Origin: Hemerocallis citrina
Lineage: Eukaryota > Streptophyta > Magnoliopsida > Asparagales > Asphodelaceae
NCBI GenBank assembly: GCA_017893485.1
Contig: CM030363.1
Span: forward strand, 114,118,004-114,182,003
Length of the DNA: 64,000 nucleotides
Direction: 5' to 3'
How positions within the stretch are numbered: the first letter of the stretch is position 1; every line of letters starts with the position of its first letter. Below, piece after piece: positions 1-9,884 of the stretch. Below the pieces are notes generated by a model. That model made no database searches and was not told the origin of the DNA. It saw only the letters and a list, made by a program, of their open reading frames with translations. The position numbers and the translations under genes are program-made.

Positions 1-494
1 CAAAATCGAGATCCCCTACACTCCAAACAGCAAACACAATACTCAATCCCCCGCACTAGAATAGCAAACACCAACACCAACTCCCACAACACCAAATAGC
101 CAAAACCCAGTTCCTCTCTTCTACTCCCGAACAACACATAGCAAGATCAAACTCTCCCTTCTACCTCGTGAACAGCACACAGCGGAGGAGAGAAAGAGAG
201 AGCGACGGAGTCGCGGCTCAATGGAGGCTCGACTGGCAGTGACTAACGGCGACGACTGGCAACACCCATGGCTAGGGCAGCTGATGACAAGGGCGCTCGC
301 AGTTGAGTAGCGACGGCAGGGACCAAGGGACTACCAGGGGTCGCTACCCTGTTTCTTCGCCGAAATAAAGGAGGAGCGGGACGAAGATGCCGGGGGGTGC
401 TCGGGGTTGTGGACGATGACGAGAACGAAGAGGGGGATCACCGGTGGTTGCGGGGTGAAGGTTGCAGACGAGGCGAGGGGATGCGACACTGGTG
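1..494. other. Flank of the outermost element; no gene recognised
   Basis: This is the sequence into which copia element A inserted. It starts with a CA-rich, low-complexity stretch and becomes G-rich and purine-rich after about 180. Short open frames exist on both strands, but none shows a domain or a convincing start. It could be part of an older transposon or a gene-proximal fragment. The five bases next to the LTR (490-494, tggtg) would be A's target duplication, but the matching copy lies outside the window. Confidence 0.5.
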
Positions 495-781
495 TGTTGA
501 TTCTTGATTTTGATGATTACAACACAATGCAAATTTGTTATGCTACATCTTATACATTGCAGGTTGACAAAATGTTCAATCAAAGCTCTCACAGCAAATT
601 GATCAAGAGCTCTTAAAATTGATTCAGCAAGCTTCATTGTCAATGACAAAGGCTGAAGCTCCAACTCAAGACTCAAGTCAAGACTCAAGACAAGACCTAT
701 GCTCCAATGTGTTATTTACATGTCTTGTAAAACAATTATAATTTTCCTTTTTTGAGTCTTAGATTAATGTAACAGCCTTGT

Positions 782-810
<29 letters not shown>
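782..810. repeat. (CA)n microsatellite in LTR A
   Basis: An uninterrupted CA dinucleotide run of 29 bases in the U3 part of the copia LTR. Confidence 0.95.
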
Positions 811-812
<2 letters not shown>

Positions 813-1103
813 ACATTTTTTGTAAATGAGTGTTTTTCAAAAGATTAAAGATCAAAACAGTTTAAATTAGATCAGCTGTTAAGTACCAGTCGACTCTCCT
901 ATGGAACCAGTCCACTGTACCAGTACGAAAGTGTCTGAACTTTTACAAACTCTGACCAGTGGACTCATTATGGCAACCCAGTCGACTGTTCAAGTTGTTT
1001 TGGCAGTTTTCTGTTTTCAAAATTCGTTTTTCCAAATCAAATCTTTAATTCCGTTGGTTGACAGTTGGAACAACTGTTTCCCAACGTCCAGTGTTTCTAA
1101 CTC

Positions 1104-1111
1104 TATAAATA
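1104..1111 (+). promoter_or_regulatory. TATA box of copia LTR A
   Basis: TATAAATA sits in a GC-poor context about 840 bases before the LTR end, as expected for the U3/R promoter of a plant LTR. The transcription start is not determined. Confidence 0.65.
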
Positions 1112-1951
1112 GAGAATAGAATTCACTGTGAAAAGGTTAACAACTTTATAAGCTTTCAAGTCTTTAGTCTTCAAAAAGAGATATAAGAGTTTCAAAAGCA
1201 TTCAAATTCTCTAAGTCTTTGGTTCTCTGAATTTCAGTCCAATATAACATTGATTTCGTTTTGGACTGATCTCAGAAGTGACCTGTTAGCCACTATACAA
1301 AATCACAATCACAAAACAAGGCTATAGGTTGATTGTAACTCTTTTGTTGTTGTTCTTCATTCTCGGGTTGTGAGAGTGGTTTCCTCTTGGTTGAAGAGTA
1401 GGGCTCTAGGGTGTAGAGTTAGGCTTTGTCACTCTTGCTGAAAGAGTGGGTTGCTTTCTCTAGTTGTGAGAAAGGACTACGGGTTGGACAAGGTTGTTGT
1501 CTAACGTCGTAGGGTGTTCTTGTAATTATTTCAAGAATAGTGGAAAATCTCAAGTGGGTTGCTTGGGGACTGGATGTAGGTCGGGAGGACCGAACCAGGA
1601 TACATCGTGTGTACTCTATGGTTGTATCTCTTTGAACTTGCATTTCATTTCTTACTTTATAGTTTTTTCTGTGAAACTTGTCTGGACAGTCGAATGTGTA
1701 CTTTTGTAAGTCGACTGGTCAGACTCGTACTACTTTCTCTGAAAACTTGTGTGATAAGTCGACTGGCTCATCTATAAGTCGACTACTTAGATTCACTTCA
1801 AAAATACTCCTCTTAATTGTCACTTCAGTCAACTGATTTATCTATTCAAGTCGACTGATCAGAAGAAAATTTTAATTCCGCTTTTTATATTTTATAAAAC
1901 ACTATTCACCCCCCTCTAGTGTTTCTTGTCTTGCCTACAGGATCCAACACT

Positions 1952-1963
1952 TGGTATTAGAGC
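1952..1963 (+). other. Primer-binding site of element A (tRNA-iMet type)
   Basis: TGGTATTAGAGC lies two bases after the LTR end. The usual plant copia sequence complementary to initiator tRNA-Met is TGGTATCAGAGC, so this copy has one C-to-T change. Confidence 0.88.
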
Positions 1964-1976
1964 TTGGTTGAGTGCA

Positions 1977-3796
1977 ATGGCAACTACTTCGAATGTAAAT
2001 CAGTACCATGAAGGCCAATCTATACAAAGGCCACCCCTCTTCGATGGAACAAATTATAATTATTGGAAGTGTAGAATGAAGATCTACCTACAATCCATTA
2101 ACTATGAAATATGGAACATGATGGAAACAGAGTACACCGCTCCTACTATTCCATATGCACAATGGAACGACGACATGAAAAACCAAACAATGAACAATGC
2201 AAAAGCAATGAATGCGCTATTCTGTGCTCTTACAAAGGAGGAGTTCAACCGTGTGTCCAATGCAACAACCGTACATCAAATTTGGCACACACTCGAGGTA
2301 ACTCATGAAGGAACAAACAAAGTGAAAGAATCTAAAATATCTGTTCTTGTTCACAGGTTTGAAATGTTCCACATGAAGGAGAATGAGAATGTGTCCGAGA
2401 TGATTACTAAGGTTCACAGACATTACAAACTCACTTGTGGCACTTGGGAAGACATACACTCAAGCCGAGATTGTGAGAAAAGTACTCCGTGCACTAACCC
2501 CCGAATGGGAGAAGAAGACCACCGCCATAGAAGAGGCCAATGATTTATCACAACTTTCTCTTGAGAATCTTGTGGGAAATCTTATGGCTTATGAGGTACA
2601 ACTTGAAGAGCGAAAGAAGGATGCCGAACCACAACAATCAAAGAAGAAGACATTAGCATTCAAAGCCATGACAGACTCCGAGGATGAAGAAGAAGATGAG
2701 GAAGAGATTTCCATGTTCACGAGGAGATTCAAAAAGTTCCTAAGAAAAGGTAAGTTTAATTCAAAAATTAAGGATTCTAATGAACCTCCAACTTGTTTCA
2801 GGTATAACAAGGTAGGCCATATGAAGAAGGATTGTCCTACTAGAGAACGCAAAATCTAAGGAAAATATATCCAACTTCAAGAAGGATAAGTACACAAAGA
2901 ACAAGTTCGTGAAAAACAAAAAGGCATACCAAGCAACTTGGGATGACAGCGATTCTTCTTCGGAAGAAGAAATTGATGAGACCAACGAGGTTGCAAACGT
3001 GTGCTTTATGGCGTCTCAAAATCAAGTAAGTAATGAGTATGATTCTAATGATTTACTTGATGCGTTCAATGAAATTTTTCAAAAACTTAAAAAAGAAAAT
3101 ATTAGAGTTAAGAATTTAAAGAAAGTTAATCAAACACTTTCTCAAGAGAATCTTAACCTTGATAAAGAAGTAAAATCTTTAAATTCTCGTATTTCTAGTT
3201 TAGATATGGATCTTGAATCTCTAAAGAAGAATTATAAAGAGATATCCAAGAACGTATCTAAGTTTAATAAAGGAAAAGAGAATTTAAATGATGTTCTTCA
3301 AAATCAAGTAAAATCTAGTCAAAAGTTTGGACTTGGTTTTAATAAATCTCTTGAAAAACCTCATTCTTCTAAGAACACTAGTATAAATAAACCTATATCT
3401 ATTTCTAGTGTTAAACATAAACTTTATGAGTTCTTTGAAAAGCCTAAAATTGTAAGTTCTTCTGATAAAAGCAAATCTAAAATTCAGCCAAGTCGACTGC
3501 ACCCATCCATCAGTCGTCAGTCTAGAGGTACTGAGTCTTATTCGACAGGACTAAAACCTCATATAAGTCGACCTATACTACCTCCCAGTCGACTGACTGA
3601 TAGTAAAAGTCGACTGAAAGGTGTTATAAAGTTGACTGGATATAGCAAATATGTATGGGTTCTAGTCAACCTGAGTTCGAAGGATAGAATTACTTATATC
3701 AATTCATATATGCTGAATGTATGTAATTCTGCCAATTTCATTTCTGCTTATGGTGGAAAATCAAACTCATCATGGGTTTGGTTTCCCACAAATTAA
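1977..3796 (+). pseudogene. gag: gag of copia element A, frame-broken
   Basis: Gag packages genomic RNA into virus-like particles. From the ATG at 1977 the N-terminus carries the copia Gag signature (FDGTNYNYWKCRM, residues about 21-33). The frame breaks near 2440, resumes at 2437-2859 and breaks again before 2909-3796. The zinc knuckle near 2800-2840 reads C-F-R-Y-x4-H-x4-C, so the second cysteine is tyrosine. Then comes a coiled coil of about 60 residues with K/N/L heptads (about 3070-3290) and a Ser/Arg-rich tail in which AGTCGACT palindromes encode SRL. The long coiled-coil Gag points to Sireviruses. Three frames and a lost zinc ligand make it non-functional. Confidence 0.85.
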
Positions 3797-3849
3797 TATT
3801 TTTTGGACCCAATGAAAAGGGTACCATATTCACATTGAATATTTTATAG

Positions 3850-6800
3850 GTACCTAAGAAAGATCGTTGGATACTTGACAGCAGATGTTCAAAGCATATG
3901 ACTGGTCATGCCAACCTCCTATCTTCCATACAAAATATTGATGGAGGAACAGTTACATTTGGCGACTAAAATAAAAAAAAGTCATAGAAATTTGTATGGT
4001 CGGTAAGGACACTAACCCCTCTATAAAAGATGTTTTATTAGTTAGTGGACTTAAGCATAACCTGTTAAGTATTAGTCAACTTTGTGATAAAAGTTATAAA
4101 ATCATGTTTGAAAAAGATGCTTGTTTAATTTATGACTCTACCATGCAAAATATAATTTTTCAAGTTTTTAGGAAAAATAACATTTATGAATTATGTTTGA
4201 AAGCATATGAGTTTTCAAATGATTTTTGCTTAGTAGCTTCTAATAATAATTCTTGGTTTTGGCATAGACATTTTGGTCATGTGAATATGAAAATCTCTCT
4301 AAATTGTCTAAGTACAACCTAGTTAAAGGTCTGCCAAGACTATCCTTTAAAAAGGATAAGTTATGTAATGCATGTCAACTAGGTAAACAAATTAAATTTA
4401 CTTTTAAAACAAAAGAAGTAATTTCTACTAGTAGGCCGCTCGAGTTAATTCACATGGATTTATTTGGCCCTACTAGAGTTGCTTCTTTAAATAAAAGTAA
4501 GGTATGTATTTGTTTTAGTAGATGATTTTTCACGATTAACTTGGACTTTCTTTTTAAAACATAAAAATGATGCTTTTGAAGAATTTGCAAATTTTTGTAA
4601 ACGAATTCAAAATCAAAAATCTCTAACCATAGTCACTATTAGAAGTGATCATGGTGGAGAATTTGAAAATGAAACGTTTGTAGAATATTGCAACAAGAAT
4701 GGTATAACTCATTCATTTGCATTTCCTTGAGCTTCACCACAAAATAGAGTGGTTGAAAGGAAGAATAGGACTTTGCAAGAATGTGCACATACCATGCTTG
4801 TTGAAAGCAATTTACCTAAGTATTTTTGGGCTGAAGCTGTTGCTACATCTTGTTATGTTTTAAATAGAATTTTGATTAGGCCTAAGCTAAAGAAAACTTG
4901 TTATGAGTTATTTTTTAATAGAATTCCTAAGGTCTCTTACTTGAAAATATTTAGATGTAAATGTTTTATTCTGAACACTAAGGATAATTTAGATAAATTT
5001 GATCCTAGATCTAATGAGGGTATCTTTGTAGGATACTCAAATAGGAGTAAAGCATATAGAATTTTCAACAAGTCAACAATGACTATTGAAGAATCCATGC
5101 ATGTTACATTTGATGAATCTCTACCTTCATCGAATTTAATTGAAGATGATGAAACTAATTCAACACCTTTAAATAAAGTAATTACATCTTTAGAACAAAC
5201 TAGTCTTGCGGATAAGTCGACCGATAAGGAAGTCAAGTCAACTGATGTGAAACAGTCGACTGAGGAATTTGTCAAGTCGACTGATCCTGTTGTGATGTCT
5301 CTAACTTTACCAAAATTTTTTGTTGAAGTTAGGGATCATCCTCATGATTTAATAATTGGTGACATTTCACATGGTATTCAGACGAGATCACATTTTAATA
5401 TGATATCTCACACAGCTTTCTTGTCGGATTTTGAACCAAATAATATACAAGAAGCATGTGAGAATGAATTTTGGATGAATGCCATGCAAGATGAGTTAAA
5501 CCAATTCATAAGGAATGATGTATGGGATTTAGTTCCACGACCTCCTGATCATACTATAATTGGTACTAAATGGGTATTCAAGAATAAGTTAGATGAATCA
5601 GGACAAGTTATTAGGAACAAAGCTAGACTAGTTGCTCAAGGATATAATCAAGAAGAATGCATAGATTTTGATGAAACATATGCTCCTGTTGCTAGATTAG
5701 AATCAATTCGTATCTTATTATCTTTCGCTTGTTTTATGAATTTTGCACTTTCTCAAATGGATGTTAAAAGTGCATTCCGTAATGGGTTTATAAAGGAAGA
5801 TGTTTATGTTAAACAACCACCTGGTTTTGAACATGAACAATTCCCAAACCACGTTTTTAAGTTGAAAAAGGTTTTATATGGTCTTAAACAAGCACCTCGT
5901 GCTTGGTATGATCGACTGAAGACTTTTCTTTTAGAAACAGGTTTTGAAATAGGTAAAGTAGATACTACTTTGTTTATTAGAAGAATTAAGAATGATATTT
6001 TAATCATACAAATATATGTTGACGATATAATTTTTGGTTCTACTAATAGCAATCTATGTCAAGAGTTTGCTAACACCATGAAAAACGAATTTAGATGAGT
6101 CACATGAGTGAACTCAATTATTTTCTTGGACTGCAAATTAAGCAGTCACAAAATGGCATATTCATTAATCAAGGAAAATATGCCAAGGAATTACTCAAAC
6201 GGTTTAACATGGATAGCACAAGTAGTAAGGCTACACCTATGGCTACTACCACTACGCTTGACAAAGATGTATTAGGTAAGAGTGTCGTTCAGAAACTCTA
6301 TCGAGGTATGATTGGTTCACTCTTATATATAACTGCTAGTAGACCAGACATTATATTTAGTGTATGTTTGTGTGCTAGATATCAGTCAAGTCCTAAAGAA
6401 TCTCACTTGAAAGCTGTGAAACGCATTTTAAGATATATTAAAGGCACATCTGATTATGGTCTATTTTATCCACGCAGCGACAATTTTCAACTATTGTCGT
6501 ATAGTGATGCAGATTTTGCTGGCAGTAAAACTGATCGCAAAAGCACTAGTGGGACATGTCACTTTTTGGGACATTCATTAGTTTCTTGGTGCAATAAGAA
6601 GTAAAATTCGGTATCCCTATCTACTACAGAAGCTGAATATATCGCTGCAAGTTTGGCTTGTGCCCAAATTTTGTGGATGAAACAAACTTTAGACTATGGT
6701 ATTTCTTTTGAAAAACCTTCAATAATGTGCGATAATACCAGTGCCATTAACTTATCTAAGAATCCGGTTCAACACTCACGTACGAAACATATTGATATTT

Positions 6801-6963
6801 GACATCATTTTTTACGTGATCATGTTTTAAAGGGAGACATTTCTTTAGACTTTATTTCTACTAATAAACAAGTAGCTGATATTTTTACCAAACCCCTTAA
6901 AGAAGACACCTTTATAACCCTAAGAAGAGAACTAGGGATTTGTAATTTTCATGATATTTCTTG
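3850..6963 (+). pseudogene. pol: pol of copia element A (PR-INT-RT-RH), frame-broken
   Basis: Protease remnant at about 3850-3970: WILDSRCSKHMTG, where the catalytic D-S-G is D-S-R, followed by a stop. Integrase at about 4250-4900 has a zinc-finger remnant (WHRHFGH, then CNACQLGK) and the catalytic residues in HMDLFGP, RSDHGGEF and VERKNRT; a stop at about 4729 precedes the last. Reverse transcriptase (about 5450-6090) keeps KARLVAQGY and an intact YVDDIIFGS. RNase H (about 6490-6950) includes YSDADFAG, a stop at 6602, then STTEAEY and a further stop near 6800. The frame changes at about 4300, 4500 and 6090. Domain order is typical copia. It cannot encode a functional polyprotein. Confidence 0.9.
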
Positions 6964-7010
6964 AAATTTTTTTCAGTAAGTCGACTTACACACATTCGTC
7001 AGTCGACTGC

Positions 7011-7603
7011 TGTTACCGCTAAATCTGGTGTGGGGGCAAACAGACAGTATTTGTGGATTCTTGAAAAACTTAAATAGCAAACCTGAAACCTGTTCCGCCG
7101 GAGTTTGGCCGTTGACTCCCGCCGTACACCTGCAAAAAGTGCGAGACACCGGGGTTGATCCCGGCAACGCACCCTCCGACACTCAATTCAATAACCAGAA
7201 AAGATTATGCGAGAGCGTAAACTAGCAAAAGATTGATTACCTCTTAATGGTGGTGGATGGGGGGTATTTATAGCTGCCGTTGGGGTCAGATTAGGAATGT
7301 AATCCCTGTGATCAGATTAGGAATGTAATCCCTAATCCCCAGTGAAAGGATAGATGTGAATCAGGGCCATTGATTAGTATTAATCAGAAACCCTAATTCT
7401 ATCCTGCTGGATCGAGTTTATTTCGGGTTGGGACCCATACCCAGTTGAAGTGGATCTATTCGTGGGTTATTGGGTCTTTGGGAAGAAGACCCAGGACCCA
7501 CTTAAGGCCCGTTTGTGGAGTGAAATTACCATTTTGCCCCTAGGCTTTATGATTCGCGTCCGATTTGGAAGGTTTCGATTTAACCCCATTTTTAGCTATA
7601 TCA
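7011..7603 (-). repeat. 3' LTR of element B
   Basis: On the minus strand it starts TGATATAGCT and ends GGTAACA. It aligns along its length with the two LTRs of C (27284-27943, 58517-59177), including the TATAAATACCCC core and the CCCCCACACCA block near the end, but it is about 67 bases shorter and clearly diverged. This shows B and C are members of one family. The flanking actgc (7006-7010) is the presumed target duplication. Confidence 0.9.
7266..7272 (-). promoter_or_regulatory. TATA box of LTR B
   Basis: TATAAAT on the minus strand, followed by ACCCC, at the position matching the TATA boxes in both C LTRs. Confidence 0.7.
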
Positions 7604-7620
7604 CGAGCCCCCCACTCCCG
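7604..7620 (-). other. Polypurine tract of element B
   Basis: The minus strand reads CGGGAGTGGGGGGCTCG directly before the 3' LTR. C has a closely matching tract at 58501-58516. This is the primer for plus-strand DNA synthesis. Confidence 0.8.
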
Positions 7621-9390
7621 AAGACTGAGTTTGATCAGCCTTGAGGAGTATTTTTACCGTTTTAATGGCTTGCGGAGTTGTATCGGAGTCCAAATGAGGG
7701 GTGACGATTCTTCGTATGGGGAGTATGGTGATTTTTTGGGTTAGTTGCGTGATCTAAGTTGTTCTTGAGCCCCTCTGATTTTCTGGCATTTTTGCTTAAT
7801 TTTTATCTATCTTTCGGATCACTTATTTAATTTTGCGAAGTATCGATTCGTCGTTCGGGGGTCTTAATCAACCACTCTAGGCAATAATTATTTACTCAGG
7901 GGCTGAAAATATTTCCCCGAATTTATAATTAGCTTCTAGAATTTTTAATTAATTTTTCCGAATTTTTAATCGTTTTTTCATAATTTTTTAAATAAATAAA
8001 ACGGTTTTAATAAATAAAAAATAATTTTTAATACCGAATTATGTCGTGGAGCGATCTGGACCCTTCATCGTTGCCGAGCGCGATTTTCTGGAGGATCGGA
8101 CGATTTGAGCGGGTCGGCTAGCATTTTCTCCGTATGTGGAGGTCGGTACCTCGGCAGCTCGGCTCGGAGCGCTGGGATCTGCCGAGCTACGTGGCACGAT
8201 CCTGAGCGTCCATTATGGTGCAAATCCCTACAAAACGCTATCTTATCGTTTTGTGAACGTGGCATGATCTGGGCCATCCATCACGTCGACCTTGTTTTTT
8301 GGCCAGATCCGACAGCTGATGAGGGTCGGCTTCATTTTTCTCCATATGTGGAGGTCGGTACCTCGGCACCTCGGCTCGACTCCTCGGCAGCTCGGCTCAG
8401 AGCGCTGGGAGTTACCGAGCTACGTGGCACGATCCTGAGCATCCATTATGGCTCGAATCACGAGGACGGGGTTCAGATCACAAGAAAATGTTATCTTGTT
8501 GTTTTGTGGGCGTGGCGCGATCTGAGCCGTCCATCAAGTTTTGACACGAATTTTGGGACGATCCGGCGGTGAATCCGGCTCGGCAGAATTTTTCTCCATA
8601 TGTGGAGGTCGGTACCTCGTCCCCTCGGCTCGGTAGCTCGGTTGCTCAGCCAAGCTGTTCAGTAGCTCGGCTATGCACTTCGATGGCTGGCAGCTCGGAA
8701 GGAACTCGTGGCGAAATCTGGAGCATTCATCACGGTGCGAATCACGAGGACGGGGTTCAGATCACGAGAAAACGTTATCTTGTCGTTTTGTGGTCGTGGC
8801 GCGATCTGAGCCGTCCATCAAGTTTTGACACGAATTTTGGGACGATCTGACGGTGAATCCGGCTCGGCAGAATTTTTCTCCATATGTGGAGGTCGGTACC
8901 TCGTCCCCTCGGCTCGGTATCTCGGTTGCTCAGCCAAGCTGTTCAGTAGCTCGGCTATGCACTCCGATGGCCGGCAGCTCGGAAGGAAGTCGTGGCAAAA
9001 TCTGGAGCGTTCATCACGGTGCGAATCACGAGGATGGGGTTTAGATCACGAGAAAACGTTATCTTATCGTTTTGTGGGCGTGGCACGATCTGAGTCGTCC
9101 ATCAAGTTTTGACACAGATTTTGGGACGATCTGACGATGAATCCGGCTCGGCAGAATTTTTCTCCATATGTGGAGGTTGGTACCTCGTCCCCTCGGCTCG
9201 GTAGCTCGGTAGTTCAGCCAAGCTGTTCAGTAGCTCGGCTATGCACTCCGGTGGCCCGTCGAGGTGCTGGTCGCCGAGTGATGGAGTTAAGCGGATTGAC
9301 GAGTTCTTGCCTTGAAGCATTGGAACTCTCCGTTTTGTCGTTTTGCCTTCCTTTAGTGGTCCCTTAAACGCCTAGAGAGCCCAAACGTCG
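7621..9390. repeat. Non-coding spacer of B with tandem repeats (284-bp unit)
   Basis: After an AT-rich stretch (7780-8040) comes a tandem array. Three near-identical units of 284 bp have equivalent points at 8571, 8855 and 9139, and more diverged partial units start near 8100 and 8306. Each unit holds a short inverted repeat, CTCCATATGTGGAG (CTCCGTATGTGGAG near 8129), followed by GGTCGGTACCTCG. Short open frames across the array repeat with the array and are not genes. A related unit lies on the far side of the accessory gene at about 25850-26140. Confidence 0.85.
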
Positions 9391-9400
9391 CCCTCTTGGC

Positions 9401-9407
9401 TATAAGT
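9401..9407 (+). promoter_or_regulatory. Possible TATA box of the B accessory gene
   Basis: GGCTATAAGTCC lies 227 bases before the accessory-gene ATG, followed by a pyrimidine-rich, CTCACTC-rich leader. C has a leader at the same place with a TTAAAAG motif (about 56193-56199, minus strand). Core promoter function is inferred from position. Confidence 0.4.
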
Positions 9408-9627
9408 CCTCACTCTCCTCACTCCCTAGCTCATCTTTCGCTTTCACTCTAAATTTTTACTTTCACTTTCAGTTTTGCTCTGCTAGCGGTGATTTGTGCT
9501 CCAAGGCGGTGGTGCTGGCTGTCGCGTAGGCCAGGCAATTTCCGGCAAAAAGATTCCGACCGTGCACGTCACATCCAAGTTTACCTCACCTCAAGGTCAG
9601 TGTTTTTGCCTTAAATATTTATTAGAG

Positions 9628-9884
9628 ATGTCAAGGGTAAACTCGGGAAGTGAGGCATCGTCCTCTGGAGATAGTGGTGCCGAGGAGAGAAGTCAAGTAG
9701 CGAGCCGGAGAAAGGGGAAGAAAGTGGTAGGGTCGTCTACGGTCGTGAAGAAGAAGGTAGTTACCCGGTCTCCCGTAGTCGAGGAGATCATGGAGCCTGA
9801 GAGGCGAGCCCCCGAGTTGGGCCGGTACCCTGGAGTGCTGTCTGGTCACGCTGGCATTAGGTAGTACGAAGGCAATCTGCTGAA
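9628..9884 (+). pseudogene. Accessory gene of B, exon 1 first part (split by element E)
   Basis: This gene runs antisense to B's gag-pol. From the ATG at 9628 the start is Ser/Arg/Lys-rich (MSRVNSGSEASSSGD), closely matching the C copy at 55973. It stops at TAG 9862-9864, where the C copy has glutamine (C-to-T change), and is cut by E 20 bases later. The ctgaa target duplication ends this piece, and the gene resumes at 22885. The basic, serine-rich N-terminus suggests nucleic-acid binding, but no known domain is visible in this part. Confidence 0.75.
9880..9884. repeat. Target-site duplication of E, left copy
   Basis: ctgaa directly before the LTR; the identical right copy is at 22880-22884. 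Five bases is the usual length for Ty3/gypsy integrases. Confidence 0.92.

Larger units (their letters stand above)
495..1949 (+). repeat. 5' LTR of copia element A
   Basis: It begins TGTTGATTC and ends GATCCAACA (TG...CA termini), two bases before the primer-binding site. It holds a (CA)n tract, a TATA box at 1104-1111 and six perfect AGTCGACT palindromes (starts 888, 980, 1709, 1757, 1777, 1849). The 3' partner is outside the window, so the left boundary rests on the terminal dinucleotide and is accurate to a few bases. Confidence 0.78.
495..7010 (+). mobile_element. Element A: degenerate Ty1/copia LTR retrotransposon (Sirevirus-like), 3' end displaced
   Basis: Order seen: 5' LTR, tRNA-Met primer site, gag with a zinc-knuckle remnant and a long coiled coil, protease remnant, integrase, reverse transcriptase, RNase H. 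Integrase before RT is the copia order. The long gag with a coiled coil and the palindrome-rich LTR suggest the Sirevirus/SIRE lineage, which is inference. The element is cut at 7010 by element B, in the untranslated stretch just after RNase H, so the polypurine tract and 3' LTR should lie beyond 64000. Many stops and frame changes show it is an old, dead copy and the oldest layer here. Confidence 0.9.

Noticed and set aside
344..688. 114-codon minus-strand frame at the left edge
   Set aside because: It spans the copia LTR boundary at 495, so it is a chance frame.
7011..7603. This LTR as the 3' LTR of the copia element
   Set aside because: It is in reverse orientation and matches the Tat LTRs of C, not the copia LTR at 495-1949.
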